DNA of 60,774 nucleotides. Source: an uncultured Clostridia bacterium. Lineage in GTDB: Bacteria > Bacillota > Clostridia > Oscillospirales > Ruminococcaceae. Position numbers and translations under genes: made by a program. This document shows, piece after piece, positions 52,144-60,365 of the stretch. The number at the start of each line of letters is the position of its first letter. Position 1 is the first letter of the stretch. The notes below the pieces were generated by a model. The model saw only the letters and a program-made list of their open reading frames with translations, was not told the origin of the DNA and searched no databases. Where the stretch lies: NCBI GenBank assembly GCA_947629785.1, contig CANRFB010000009.1, forward strand, positions 1 to 60,774, in the 5' to 3' direction.

Positions 52144-54561
52144 ATGGCAAAATTTGAAGCCGGAATGGAAGCTATGGCGGATATGTACGTCTTTGAGACT
52201 ACATCTCTGCTCGAACAGCTTGACCAGATCCTTATGAAAACCGAAAACGAAAGCAGCTTCGGTGAGGAAGAAATAAACGAGATCTTCCGTACCATGCATA
52301 CCATTAAAGGCTCGTCCGCTATGATGGGTCTTGAAAATATGTCAAAGCTTGCCCACGCTATCGAGGATATGTTTTACATCATCAGAGAGGATCACCCCGT
52401 GATCTCCTCAATGGAATCACTGTACGATCTGGTGTTTACAGCTTCCGACCTTATGAAAGCTGAAATAGAGCTTTTGCAGGACGATGAATACACGCCCACC
52501 GACTTTACCGAACAGATGAATAAAATAGAGGCGTTCGTTGCCGTTCTCAAAGGCGGCGAAGGCGCTGCCCTCGCTCCCGCTGCTTCTGCGGTTGCTCCCG
52601 CACCTGCTGCGGCAAGTGCTCCCGCTCCCGCCCCTGCAAATTCCGACCCGTCACAGACCACCGTCAGAGTGTTCTTTGAAGAGGACTGCAAGATGGAGAA
52701 CCTCCGCGCGCTCCTTGTTATCAACAGGATAAGCGATTCCTGCTCCAAACTGGAATATTCTCCCGCGGATATCGAAAACAACCCCGACACCGCCGAAACC
52801 ATCGTCAAGAACGGCTTTGACGTGGTATTCATTCCCAAGCCCGATTCTTCCATTGACGGCGTTGTCGATACCATAAGAACCACACCTAATGTTAAAACTT
52901 GCAATATAATTTCCCAGACCTCAGCGGGAAGTTCCGCTGCCGCGGCAGCCGACGACGATTCCACCACCGTCCGCGTACATTTCGAGGACGACTGCAAGAT
53001 GGAAAACCTCCGCGCCCTGCTGGTAGTGAACAACGTCCGCGACGTCTGCGACAATGTTTCCTTTGAACCTGCGGACATTGAGACAAATTCCGAATCCGCA
53101 AAATACATAATCGAAAACGGCTTTACTATCCGCTTCAAGTCTGATAAGCCGAACATGGTGCTTCAGGTGATAGAAAGCGCCCCCTCGGTAAAATCCTACG
53201 AAGTTATTGAAAATACAGCCGCTCCTCAGCCTGCCGGAACTGCGGCAGCCGAAAAGCCCGCCGAAACAGCGGCGGCACCCGCTGTTTCGGCAGCTTCACC
53301 TGCGGCAGCGCCCGCGGCAAAACCCGCCGCAAAGCAGGAAGCCAAACCCGCTGCGGCAGCCGCAAAACCCGCTTCCGGCGGTGCGAAACAGTCCCTTATT
53401 TCCGTAAACCTGAACAAGCTGGATACTCTCCTTGACCTTGTGGGCGAAATAGTTATTACCGAAGCTATGGTAACTTCCAACCCCGACCTCAAAGGACTGC
53501 GCCTTGATAATTTCCAGAAATCTGCAAGACAGCTGCGCAAACTGAACAGCGAACTTCAGGACACCGTTATGTCCATAAGAATGGTTCCCCTTTCCGGCGC
53601 GTTCAGCAAAATGACCCGTATCGTAAGAGATATGAAAGTAAAGCTGGGCAAGGACGTTGACCTTATCTTCGAGGGCGAGGAGACCGAAGTTGACAAGTCC
53701 ATTATCGATCAGCTCAACGACCCGCTCATGCACATGGTGAGAAATTCCATGGACCACGGCATCGAGGATAACGTTGAGGACAGAATAAAAGCCGGCAAGT
53801 CCCCCAAGGGAAAACTTACCCTTTCCGCCTACAACTCCTCCGGTGAAGTTATCATCGTAGTTGCCGACGACGGTCAGGGAATCAATCCCGAAAAAGTCCT
53901 TGCAAAGGCTGAAAAGAACGGTATTCTCACCAAACCCGCAAGCGAATATTCCGAAAAGGAAATTCTCAATATGATAATGCTCCCCGGCTTCTCCACCAAC
54001 GATCAGGTAACGGAATACTCCGGCAGAGGCGTTGGAATGGACGTTGTCCGCAAGAACATCGAGAAGATCGGCGGAACAGTCTCCGTTGAATCCAAGTTCG
54101 GTCAGGGAACGAACTTCATAATAAAAATTCCCCTTTCCCTCTCTATCGTGGACGGCATGGAAGTTTCCGTCGGCGAATCCATATTTACCATTCCTATCAA
54201 CTCTATCCGCGAGTCATTCAAGGTAAAGCCCAATCAGCTCGTAAAGGACACCAACGGCAAGGAAATGGTCATGATCCGCGGCGAATGTTTCCCTCTTATC
54301 AGACTTTATGATCTTTACGACCTCGTTCCGGGTACGAACGATCTTTACGACGGTATAGTCATACTCGTTGAAACAGACGGAAAGTGCGCCTGCCTCTTTG
54401 CGGACGAACTTATCGGCGAACAGCAGGTAGTTGTAAAGCCGTTCTCCTCTCTGCTCAATAATTACAACGTAAAACAGAACGGTATGGCGGGCTGCTCAAT
54501 ACTGGGCGACGGTTCTATCACCATAATTCTTGACGTAAGCAACATAATCAGCGATTTCTAA
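52144..54561 (+). CDS. cheA: Chemotaxis histidine kinase CheA with two P2 domains
   Basis: CheA, 805 aa. P1 has the phospho-accepting His52 (TMHTIKGSSAMMG). After an Ala/Pro linker come two tandem P2-like CheY/CheB-binding domains (about 171-257 and 273-356), both containing DCKMENLRALLV. A second Ala/Pro/Lys linker (360-415) leads to P3 dimerisation, the P4 kinase (N box HMVRNSMDHGIE, G boxes DDGQGI and GRGVGMDVVRKNI, GQGTNF) and the P5 CheW-like domain. It phosphorylates CheY and CheB. First gene of cheAWRB. Confidence 0.96.
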   Translation: MAKFEAGMEAMADMYVFETTSLLEQLDQILMKTENESSFGEEEINEIFRTMHTIKGSSAMMGLENMSKLAHAIEDMFYIIREDHPVISSMESLYDLVFTASDLMKAEIELLQDDEYTPTDFTEQMNKIEAFVAVLKGGEGAALAPAASAVAPAPAAASAPAPAPANSDPSQTTVRVFFEEDCKMENLRALLVINRISDSCSKLEYSPADIENNPDTAETIVKNGFDVVFIPKPDSSIDGVVDTIRTTPNVKTCNIISQTSAGSSAAAAADDDSTTVRVHFEDDCKMENLRALLVVNNVRDVCDNVSFEPADIETNSESAKYIIENGFTIRFKSDKPNMVLQVIESAPSVKSYEVIENTAAPQPAGTAAAEKPAETAAAPAVSAASPAAAPAAKPAAKQEAKPAAAAAKPASGGAKQSLISVNLNKLDTLLDLVGEIVITEAMVTSNPDLKGLRLDNFQKSARQLRKLNSELQDTVMSIRMVPLSGAFSKMTRIVRDMKVKLGKDVDLIFEGEETEVDKSIIDQLNDPLMHMVRNSMDHGIEDNVEDRIKAGKSPKGKLTLSAYNSSGEVIIVVADDGQGINPEKVLAKAEKNGILTKPASEYSEKEILNMIMLPGFSTNDQVTEYSGRGVGMDVVRKNIEKIGGTVSVESKFGQGTNFIIKIPLSLSIVDGMEVSVGESIFTIPINSIRESFKVKPNQLVKDTNGKEMVMIRGECFPLIRLYDLYDLVPGTNDLYDGIVILVETDGKCACLFADELIGEQQVVVKPFSSLLNNYNVKQNGMAGCSILGDGSITIILDVSNIISDF

Positions 54562-54592
54562 GCGATTTTCCGATAAGAAAGGATTGAATATA

Positions 54593-55069
54593 ATGGAAGA
54601 AAATACTACCGTAGCGACTTCCGCAAGCAAGAACTATTCCGCTGACGGAAATGAAGTGCTTTTCTTTACGATCGACGATACCATTTACGGCATTGAGATC
54701 AAGTATGTAAACGAAATAATCGGTATCGAGCAGATAACCATTGTTCCCAAGATACCCGATCACATCAAGGGCGTTATAAACATCAGAGGTAAAGTCGTGC
54801 CCGTAATAAGCGTAAGAAAGCGTTTCGGCATAGACGAAATTCCCTATGACGACAGGACCTGCATAATCGTTCTGGAATTCGAGGACGGCAATCAGGTGGG
54901 AATAATTGTCGACCGCGTCCGCGAAGTCGTAGTCGTAAACAAGAACGACATCAGCAAGACCCCCGATGCAAAGAACGTTAACGCAAACCACTACATCAAG
55001 TCAATTGTCAATCTGGACAGCGGCATAAGACTGCTCCTTGACTGTGACAAACTCATCAAAGACGACTGA
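54593..55069 (+). CDS. cheW: Chemotaxis coupling protein CheW
   Basis: CheW, 158 aa, couples chemoreceptors to CheA. The SH3-like double barrel shows LFFTIDDTIYGIEIKYVNEI, then the conserved IKGVINIRGKVVPVISVRKR and VGIIVDRVREVV. AAAGGA lies 9 bases before the ATG at 54593; an in-frame TTG at 54584 is rejected. The gap to cheA is 31 bases. Confidence 0.95.
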   Translation: MEENTTVATSASKNYSADGNEVLFFTIDDTIYGIEIKYVNEIIGIEQITIVPKIPDHIKGVINIRGKVVPVISVRKRFGIDEIPYDDRTCIIVLEFEDGNQVGIIVDRVREVVVVNKNDISKTPDAKNVNANHYIKSIVNLDSGIRLLLDCDKLIKDD

Positions 55070-55097
55070 AAATAAATTCCGCACGAGGTGATCCCCC

Positions 55098-55949
55098 ATG
55101 ATGCTCAAACTTACGGACGATGATTTTAACCGTCTTGTAACATACATGAAGAAAAATTACGGAATAAATCTTGAAAAAAAGCGTATTCTTATTGAGGGAC
55201 GTCTTTCAAATATGGTAACTGCCCGCGGCTTCAAGGATTTCAAGGAATTTATTGATTTCGCCTTTGCGGATAAATCGGGCAACGAAACAATGCAGCTTGT
55301 AAACAAACTCACAACAAACCACACCTTTTTCCTCAGAGAACCGGAGCATTTCGATTTTCTGAAAAGCACGGTGCTGCCCTACATAGAAAAGCACAACGCT
55401 GCGGAACGTTCCATGAACATCTGGTGCGCCGCTTCCTCCACGGGTCAGGAACCTTACACTATCGCCATGACCATTGACGAATATTTCAGCACGAATATTT
55501 CCAAGTGGCGTATAAATTTCCTGTCAACGGACATTGACACCGACGTTCTGAAAACTGCCCGCGAGGGGATCTACGCCGCCGATATGGTAAAGGACGTTCC
55601 CCCCCAGTGGCTGTCAAAGTATTTCGTAAAGATCGACGACAAGCATTATCAGGTCATCGACCGTCTGCGGAAGATGATAACTTTCAGGCAGTTCAACCTT
55701 ATGGATAACATAACCGCAAGCAAGCCTTACGACCTTATAAGCTGCCGCAACGTTATGATCTATTTTGAACAGGCGACCAAAAACGCACTTATAGAGCGAT
55801 TTTACGACGTTACCCGTGACGGCGGTTACCTGTTTATCGGTCACGCCGAAAGCGTTGGCAGAGATACAAGATACACCTACATAAAACCCGCGATTTACAG
55901 AAGGAACGATAATTCCGAAAAAGCCCCCGCAGGCAGGTTCATACACTGA
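55098..55949 (+). CDS. cheR: Chemoreceptor methyltransferase CheR
   Basis: CheR, 283 aa, methylates glutamates of chemoreceptors using S-adenosylmethionine. An N-terminal helical domain (KKNYGINLEKKRILIEGRL) is followed by TNHTFFLREPEHF and the SAM-binding motif WCAASSTGQEPYTIAM. DLISCRNVMIYFE and GGYLFIGHAES close the catalytic domain. GAGGTGAT lies upstream of two consecutive ATGs. It opposes CheB and CheD. Confidence 0.95.
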   Translation: MMLKLTDDDFNRLVTYMKKNYGINLEKKRILIEGRLSNMVTARGFKDFKEFIDFAFADKSGNETMQLVNKLTTNHTFFLREPEHFDFLKSTVLPYIEKHNAAERSMNIWCAASSTGQEPYTIAMTIDEYFSTNISKWRINFLSTDIDTDVLKTAREGIYAADMVKDVPPQWLSKYFVKIDDKHYQVIDRLRKMITFRQFNLMDNITASKPYDLISCRNVMIYFEQATKNALIERFYDVTRDGGYLFIGHAESVGRDTRYTYIKPAIYRRNDNSEKAPAGRFIH

Positions 55950-56055
55950 CCCGCCAAGGGCGCGCGGAATGTATCCGAGAACGCCCTTGCACCGAAAAGA
56001 GCGTTCTTTTACATTTAAAATGCAATACAACTGTTTTTAAGGAGCGATCGGTATT

Positions 56056-57162
56056 TTGGCTGAAAAGAAACAATCTGTCAAACTGAAAATAAAGATCCTG
56101 CTCGTTGACCGCTCCGACGCGCTCCGTTCTGCCGTGAAAAATTTCTTTTCCGCAAACAACACCGTCGAAGTGACAGACGATTTTGCCGACGTGAACGACG
56201 CCCGCAGGAAACTCGGTTCCGGACTGACCATCAACGCCGCTATAATAGAAGTTTCGCCCGTAAAACCCGAGAATGCCGCTTTCATACGCGAACTTGCGGA
56301 AAAACATTCCGTTCCGTGCATAGCGATACATGAAGCTTCCTACACCGTTCCCGAAGATCTTCCGGTGTCGGATATTGTCAAAAAACCCCGTACCCGCTCG
56401 GAATTTGCGTCTTTCGGAACGCTTCTAAGCACAAAGCTGATACTTACCGCAAAAGTGAACAATTCCGGAAAGTGCGAAGACGGGGCGGTATTCCCCGTAC
56501 TTAATGTCAAGAGTCACAAGGGCAAGGTGGAACCCATTCAGCCCACCCGTGATGATATTTCGGGGCTGGACAAACGCACCCGCGACGGGTATGTAGTGGC
56601 GCTTGGGGCTTCCACAGGCGGTACGGACGCTCTGGAATGTATTATAAAGACTTTTCCCAAAACCATGCCGCCGGTACTGGTAGTTCAGCATATGCCGCCG
56701 GTATTTACAAAACTGTACAGCGAACGCCTGAACCGCTGCTGCGCCGTTCATGTAAAGGAAGCGCAGGACGGCGACAGGCTCAGTCAGGGACTTTGCCTTA
56801 TCGCCGCAGGCGGCGCGCATATGGAACTCAAACGGGACGGCAGGGGTTATTATGTGAAATGCGGAGCCGGCGAGAAAGTCTCGGGACACTGTCCGTCGGT
56901 GGACGTTCTGTTCACCAGCGTTGCGGAAACAGCAGGCAGGAAATCCATCGGCGCGCTTATGACGGGAATGGGCGCGGACGGCGCAAAAGGACTTCTGAAA
57001 ATGCACCGAAGCGGCGCGTACACCATCGGTCAGGACAAGGACAGCTGCGTGGTCTACGGAATGCCCATGGAAGCCTACAAGTTAGGCGCGTGTTCCGAAC
57101 AGCAGCCGCTGGAGAATATCGGAAAAACTCTTTGCAGACGGCTTACGGACGGCTGGAACTGA
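56056..57162 (+). CDS. cheB: CheB methylesterase with a degenerate receiver domain
   Basis: Protein-glutamate methylesterase, 368 aa. The catalytic domain is intact: Ser186 (GASTGGTD), His212 (VVQHMPPVFT) and Asp308 (MTGMGADGAKG). The N-terminal receiver (about 12-110) is not: the acid pair is D18-R19 instead of DD, and the phospho-acceptor Asp position reads AAIIE65VSP instead of the usual DVxMP. The end lysine (VKKP) remains. Activity is therefore probably independent of CheA phosphorylation, possibly constitutive through the Glu. TTG start, 11 bases after AAGGAG. Confidence 0.9.
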   Translation: MAEKKQSVKLKIKILLVDRSDALRSAVKNFFSANNTVEVTDDFADVNDARRKLGSGLTINAAIIEVSPVKPENAAFIRELAEKHSVPCIAIHEASYTVPEDLPVSDIVKKPRTRSEFASFGTLLSTKLILTAKVNNSGKCEDGAVFPVLNVKSHKGKVEPIQPTRDDISGLDKRTRDGYVVALGASTGGTDALECIIKTFPKTMPPVLVVQHMPPVFTKLYSERLNRCCAVHVKEAQDGDRLSQGLCLIAAGGAHMELKRDGRGYYVKCGAGEKVSGHCPSVDVLFTSVAETAGRKSIGALMTGMGADGAKGLLKMHRSGAYTIGQDKDSCVVYGMPMEAYKLGACSEQQPLENIGKTLCRRLTDGWN

Positions 57163-57193
57163 CGCATTTTTTCAAAGATTTCAGCTAAAAATA

Positions 57194-57222
57194 TTGACAA
57201 ACGGCAAAATGTATAATAAAAT
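57194..57222 (+). promoter_or_regulatory. Putative promoter of the surface protein gene
   Basis: TTGACA (57194-57199), 17 bases, then TAAAAT (57217-57222), 67 bases before the chosen ATG. A TATAAT at 57212-57217 has too short a spacing (12 bases). The gene thus has its own transcript rather than depending only on cheAWRB. Confidence 0.55.
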
Positions 57223-57288
57223 ATTATTGTAGCTATGAAAAACATCTTTATCATAAATTTTCATAAACCGAAAGGATTGGTACAAACA

Positions 57289-58020
57289 ATGAAACTTAAA
57301 AAATTCCTTGCGGCTGTAATTGCCGCAGCCGCTTCCATAAGCACGCTTGCGCTGACAAGCTTCGCGGTAGGCGACGGTGAAGCCGCATACTGTTTCGATA
57401 ACACAAACAGGCTTGCCGACTGGCAGACTTACGGTTCGGCAGCGGACGTGGGACTTGCCCTGACCCAGAAAGCGGGCGTTTCCCTGAACGGCGACGGCTG
57501 TCTTATGGTTTCCGAAAGCAGCACGGGTGAAGTTACAAACGGCTTCGGCGGGGCGTATATTTCTTCCGATACATTTTCCATGGAAAACTTCGGCGGCTGC
57601 ACATTCACAATGAATGTTATGCTTTGCGAGGGCATGGAGGGCTTTGTGGATAACTTCTCGCTCTACAGTGACGGAATGATATGGCTGCAATCTGTACCCG
57701 CGTCGCTGAATTCACAGACGTGGACGGAAATTTCACTCACGCTTCCCGAAGACGCGGCAAACACCACGGTAGGTTTCACAATACCTACATTCCAACCCTG
57801 CACGGGGGATATACTGTACATTGATGATTTCACGATAACGCTTCCCGACGGCACGGCGGTTGAAAATCTCGGCGACTACACTGCAAAGACAATAACCGGC
57901 GAGGACACCGTTTCCACGGGTACGAACGTTGCGCTTACCATACTTCTGGTAGTGCTTATCCTTGCAATAGTTGGCGGCATAGGTCTTATCGTATCGGCTA
58001 TTATTAAAAAGTTTGCGTAA
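57289..58020 (+). CDS. Secreted protein with C-terminal membrane anchor
   Basis: Protein of 243 aa. A signal peptide (MKLKKFLAAVIAAAASISTL, ending SFA) precedes an extracellular domain of about 175 residues with a beta-sandwich look: CLMVSESSTGEVTNGFGGAY, WTEISLTLPEDA and GDILYIDDFTITLP. This resembles carbohydrate-binding-module folds, but I cannot assign a family. A single transmembrane helix (VALTILLVVLILAIVGGIGL) and KKFA end the protein. No LPXTG motif. The ATG at 57289 follows AAAGGA by 12 bases. Confidence 0.7.
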   Translation: MKLKKFLAAVIAAAASISTLALTSFAVGDGEAAYCFDNTNRLADWQTYGSAADVGLALTQKAGVSLNGDGCLMVSESSTGEVTNGFGGAYISSDTFSMENFGGCTFTMNVMLCEGMEGFVDNFSLYSDGMIWLQSVPASLNSQTWTEISLTLPEDAANTTVGFTIPTFQPCTGDILYIDDFTITLPDGTAVENLGDYTAKTITGEDTVSTGTNVALTILLVVLILAIVGGIGLIVSAIIKKFA

Positions 58021-58042
58021 TTTCTGTACTTAACGGACAATT

Positions 58043-58067
58043 CCCCCGAAAGTCAGGCTTTCGGGGG
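58043..58067 (+). terminator. Hairpin terminator after the surface protein gene
   Basis: CCCCCGAAAG and CTTTCGGGGG pair over 10 bases with a 5-base loop, followed by TTATCTGT. The ATG at 58076 of the next gene begins only 9 bases later, so the structure may also affect its translation. Confidence 0.65.
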
Positions 58068-58075
58068 TTATCTGT

Positions 58076-59014
58076 ATGCAAGGAGTGGTTTTCAACTTGG
58101 AAATTTTAAAGAAGATAGTTACAAACAGGTGGTTCATACTGTTTGTAAGCCTGCTTTGCGCCGCTTACACGGCGGTGCTGTGCTATTTTGCATATATTGT
58201 TTTCTTCTATGAAATAGAATACGTTGACAAAACAAAATTCGCAATAATCTACTCGGCGGTGTCCTTGGCGGCAGGATTGCTGTTCCTGTACACGCGGAGG
58301 TCGTTCATAACCTGCATTATCAGTCTTGTGAATCTGCTGGTATTCTTCCCCACGCTTTTGCTTGACTGGGGAAACTGGCCTTTGCTTATTCCTGCGGCGA
58401 TGGTAACGCTTTTCGGGTTCTTCTGCTGCAAGATGAACGACACGCTGAAAACGGTATTCGGGACGATATTCCTGTTAATGTACATTCTGGGCGGGATAGT
58501 GTTCTTCCTGATAATGAATGTATTTACGGTAAGGACGGTGGACACGCTTCTGACTCCCCACGGCGGAATAATTTCCGAATCGGGGAATTTCCGCTGTTAC
58601 GTTCTGGACGTACAGAACAAGTCCACGGGAAAGGTAGCGGTATACGTTCAGCCAAACAAGCTGGACAAAGACCTTGGATATATCCGCCTGAACACCACCA
58701 TTAAGAAGCTTGTAAAGCAGGCTATCAAGGAAAACCGCGACGACGCGCTTCACTACGAGGTACACTGGGACGATGAGGGAAAGCTTTACATTAACGGTGA
58801 GGAATACTTCAACGAGGCGGATTTCCTTACCGAGACCGATTCGGGCGAAGTTACCTACAATTTTACGGACGATGTATGGGTACACACATACTTTGATGTA
58901 GACTACCCGATAATAGACCTTATAGACAGGGTAACGCAGATAGTTTCGGAAAAGCTGCTGAACAACGACGACGAAACGCCCTCCGAAAGCGAAACAACAG
59001 CCGCGGCGTCATAA
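58076..59014 (+). CDS. Membrane protein of unknown function
   Basis: Protein of 312 aa with five hydrophobic segments in the first 150 residues (WFILFVSLLCAAYTAVLCYF, AAGLLFLYT, LLVFFPTLLLDWG and others), then a soluble part of about 150 residues with alternating strands and an acidic Thr/Glu tail. No family recognised. The start is uncertain: the ATG at 58076 lies next to a hairpin and lacks a ribosome site, while a TTG at 58097 has AAGGAG 11 bases upstream. It may function with the preceding surface protein. Confidence 0.65.
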   Translation: MQGVVFNLEILKKIVTNRWFILFVSLLCAAYTAVLCYFAYIVFFYEIEYVDKTKFAIIYSAVSLAAGLLFLYTRRSFITCIISLVNLLVFFPTLLLDWGNWPLLIPAAMVTLFGFFCCKMNDTLKTVFGTIFLLMYILGGIVFFLIMNVFTVRTVDTLLTPHGGIISESGNFRCYVLDVQNKSTGKVAVYVQPNKLDKDLGYIRLNTTIKKLVKQAIKENRDDALHYEVHWDDEGKLYINGEEYFNEADFLTETDSGEVTYNFTDDVWVHTYFDVDYPIIDLIDRVTQIVSEKLLNNDDETPSESETTAAAS

Positions 59015-59020
59015 AAAATT

Positions 59021-59049
59021 CTCCCTCACGGATACGTGGGGGAGTTTTT
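59021..59049. terminator. Bidirectional terminator
   Basis: CTCCCTCACG and CGTGGGGGAG pair with one G-T mismatch around GATA, followed by TTTTT on the + strand and preceded by AAAAAATT, so it works in both directions. It separates the convergent membrane protein and Nudix genes. Confidence 0.8.
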
Positions 59050-59060
59050 CTGCGGAAGCA

Positions 59061-59474
59061 TTACACCTGTTCTCTGATAGCTTTCCTTGCCTTATTGACA
59101 ATAGTTTTGTCGTTCTCGTAAGTGAGGACGGCAGAGGCGTGACCTATATCCACCCATTTCAGCTCGGAAATTTCATCTTCCTGCGGTGTGAGGTCGTAAT
59201 TGCGGGCTTTGGCGATAAAGTACACGACTATCTTCTGCGTGTCCTTTCTTGGGAAATACTGAACGGTTTCGCGGAAAGTGGGGTCGATTATAACATCGAC
59301 GCCTGTTTCCTCCATAATTTCGCGCTTAGCGGTTTCCACCTCGGTTTCGCCCGCCTCGACGTGACCCTTTGGGAAAGACCAATGCCCGCTGTTGATATGT
59401 TTTATGAGCAATATTTCGATATTGCCGTGATACCTGCGGTAGACGATAGCGCCGCAGGATTTCTCGTGGGTCAT
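59061..59474 (-). CDS. Nudix hydrolase (diadenosine polyphosphate hydrolase-like)
   Basis: Nudix hydrolase, 137 aa, cleaving a nucleoside diphosphate linked to X. The full Nudix box spans residues 37-59, with G37, E43, R51-E52, E55-E56 and G58 in place, following HWSFPKGHVEAGE. The pattern is most like bis(5'-nucleosyl)-tetraphosphatases. An open frame continues another 100 codons upstream through the repeats, but AAAGGA ahead of the ATG at 59474 decides the start. Confidence 0.9.
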   Translation of the reverse strand: MTHEKSCGAIVYRRYHGNIEILLIKHINSGHWSFPKGHVEAGETEVETAKREIMEETGVDVIIDPTFRETVQYFPRKDTQKIVVYFIAKARNYDLTPQEDEISELKWVDIGHASAVLTYENDKTIVNKARKAIREQV

Positions 59475-59503
59475 ATGTATATCGTTCCTTTCCTGAAATT
59501 GGT

Positions 59504-59527
59504 ATGACCGTTCCGAACGGCGGTCAT
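59504..59527 (-). promoter_or_regulatory. Inverted repeat in the Nudix leader
   Basis: ATGACCG and CGGTCAT arms surround TTCCGAACGG, between the promoter and the ATG. It may be an operator or an RNA hairpin controlling the Nudix gene. Confidence 0.4.
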
Positions 59528-59541
59528 TCAGACTTAATATA

Positions 59542-59570
59542 ATTATACCACAAAAAAACGCGTTTGTCTC
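59542..59570 (-). promoter_or_regulatory. Nudix gene promoter
   Basis: Minus strand: -35 GAGACA (59565-59570), 17 bases, -10 TATAAT (59542-59547). The ACAAACGCG block after the -35 also follows the -35 of argG. Confidence 0.55.
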
Positions 59571-59590
59571 GCTTTTTTTGAAAATTTTTT

Positions 59591-59990
59591 GCAGGCTAAG
59601 CCTTGACCCTTTCAGCAAGGCTGTAGCCTTGACCCTTTCAGGCAAAGTTTTGTTATCTTCCGCGTGTGCCTGCCGTGAGGGAGGCTGAGCCTGCACCCGG
59701 TCAGGCAAAGTTTTGTTATCTTCCACGTGTACCTGCCGTGAGGCAGGCTGAGGCGGGGGAGCCCCCGCGGGCATAATCAGGTTTTATTTTGCTTATATCA
59801 GTTTTGTACCCGGCGTGAGGCAGGCTGAGGCGGGGGAGCCCCCGCGGGCATAATCAGGTTTTATTTTGCTTATATCAGTTTTGTACCCGGCGTGAGGCAG
59901 GCTGAGCCTTGACCCATGCAGGCGTTATTTAGTGATTTTCAAATTGATGCCTGCCGTGAGGCAAAGCGCAGCGCAGTCTGCAAACAAAAA
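59591..59990 (+). repeat. Tandem array of repeat cores, including two 77-bp units
   Basis: At least six cores in the same direction fill the divergent gap between the Nudix and relB genes. They include GCAGGCTAAGCCTTGACCC, CAAGGCTGTAGCCTTGACCC, and GGAGGCTGAGCCTGCACCC. Two identical 77-bp units (59743-59819 and 59820-59896) replace the first hairpin by GCGGGGGAGCCCCCGC. A final copy ends TGCCTGCCGTGAGGCAAAG and CAGTCTGCAAACA. Bases 59991-60040 to the relB promoter are AT-rich without visible features. Confidence 0.88.
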
Positions 59991-60040
59991 TTTAGCAAAG
60001 AATGCTTTATATCAAACGCTATATAAATTATAGAAAATGC

Positions 60041-60068
60041 TTGACATTTTTCAAAAATGAGGTATAAT
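60041..60068 (+). promoter_or_regulatory. relB-yoeB promoter with palindrome
   Basis: Perfect TTGACA (60041-60046), 16 bases, and perfect TATAAT (60063-60068). The spacer contains ATTTTT-C-AAAAAT, a candidate operator for antitoxin autoregulation. Confidence 0.7.
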
Positions 60069-60092
60069 ATAATCAGGAAAGAAGGTGATACT

Positions 60093-60365
60093 ATGGCACA
60101 AACAACACAGATAAACTTTCGCATAGACAAGGATATAAAAAGAGATGCGGAAAAAGTTCTGGACGATATAGGACTTTCTATGTCAGCAGCGGTGACAGTG
60201 TTCCTGAAAAAGGTTGGCAGAGAACATCGCATTCCCTTTGAACTCGAATCTGACCCATTTTATTCTGAGAGCAATATGAATCATCTTTTGGATTTGAAAC
60301 GTAAAATTGACAACGGAACGGCACATTTTACCGAACATGATATTATAGAGGTCGATGATGAATGA
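60093..60365 (+). CDS. relB: RelB/DinJ family antitoxin
   Basis: Antitoxin of 90 aa. The ribbon-helix-helix N-terminus is TQINFRIDKDIKRDAEKVLD with DIGLSMSAAVTVFLKKV. The C-terminal acidic arm (FTEHDIIEVDDE) would wrap the toxin. GAAGGTGAT lies before the ATG at 60093; an in-frame ATG at 60057 overlaps the promoter. The stop overlaps the toxin start (ATGA), ensuring coupling. Confidence 0.9.
   Translation: MAQTTQINFRIDKDIKRDAEKVLDDIGLSMSAAVTVFLKKVGREHRIPFELESDPFYSESNMNHLLDLKRKIDNGTAHFTEHDIIEVDDE

Noticed and set aside
59475-59774. 100-residue N-terminal extension of the Nudix protein translated through the repeats
   Set aside because: Low-complexity translation of repeat DNA that also crosses the promoter. 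A ribosome site and family-like start exist at 59474.
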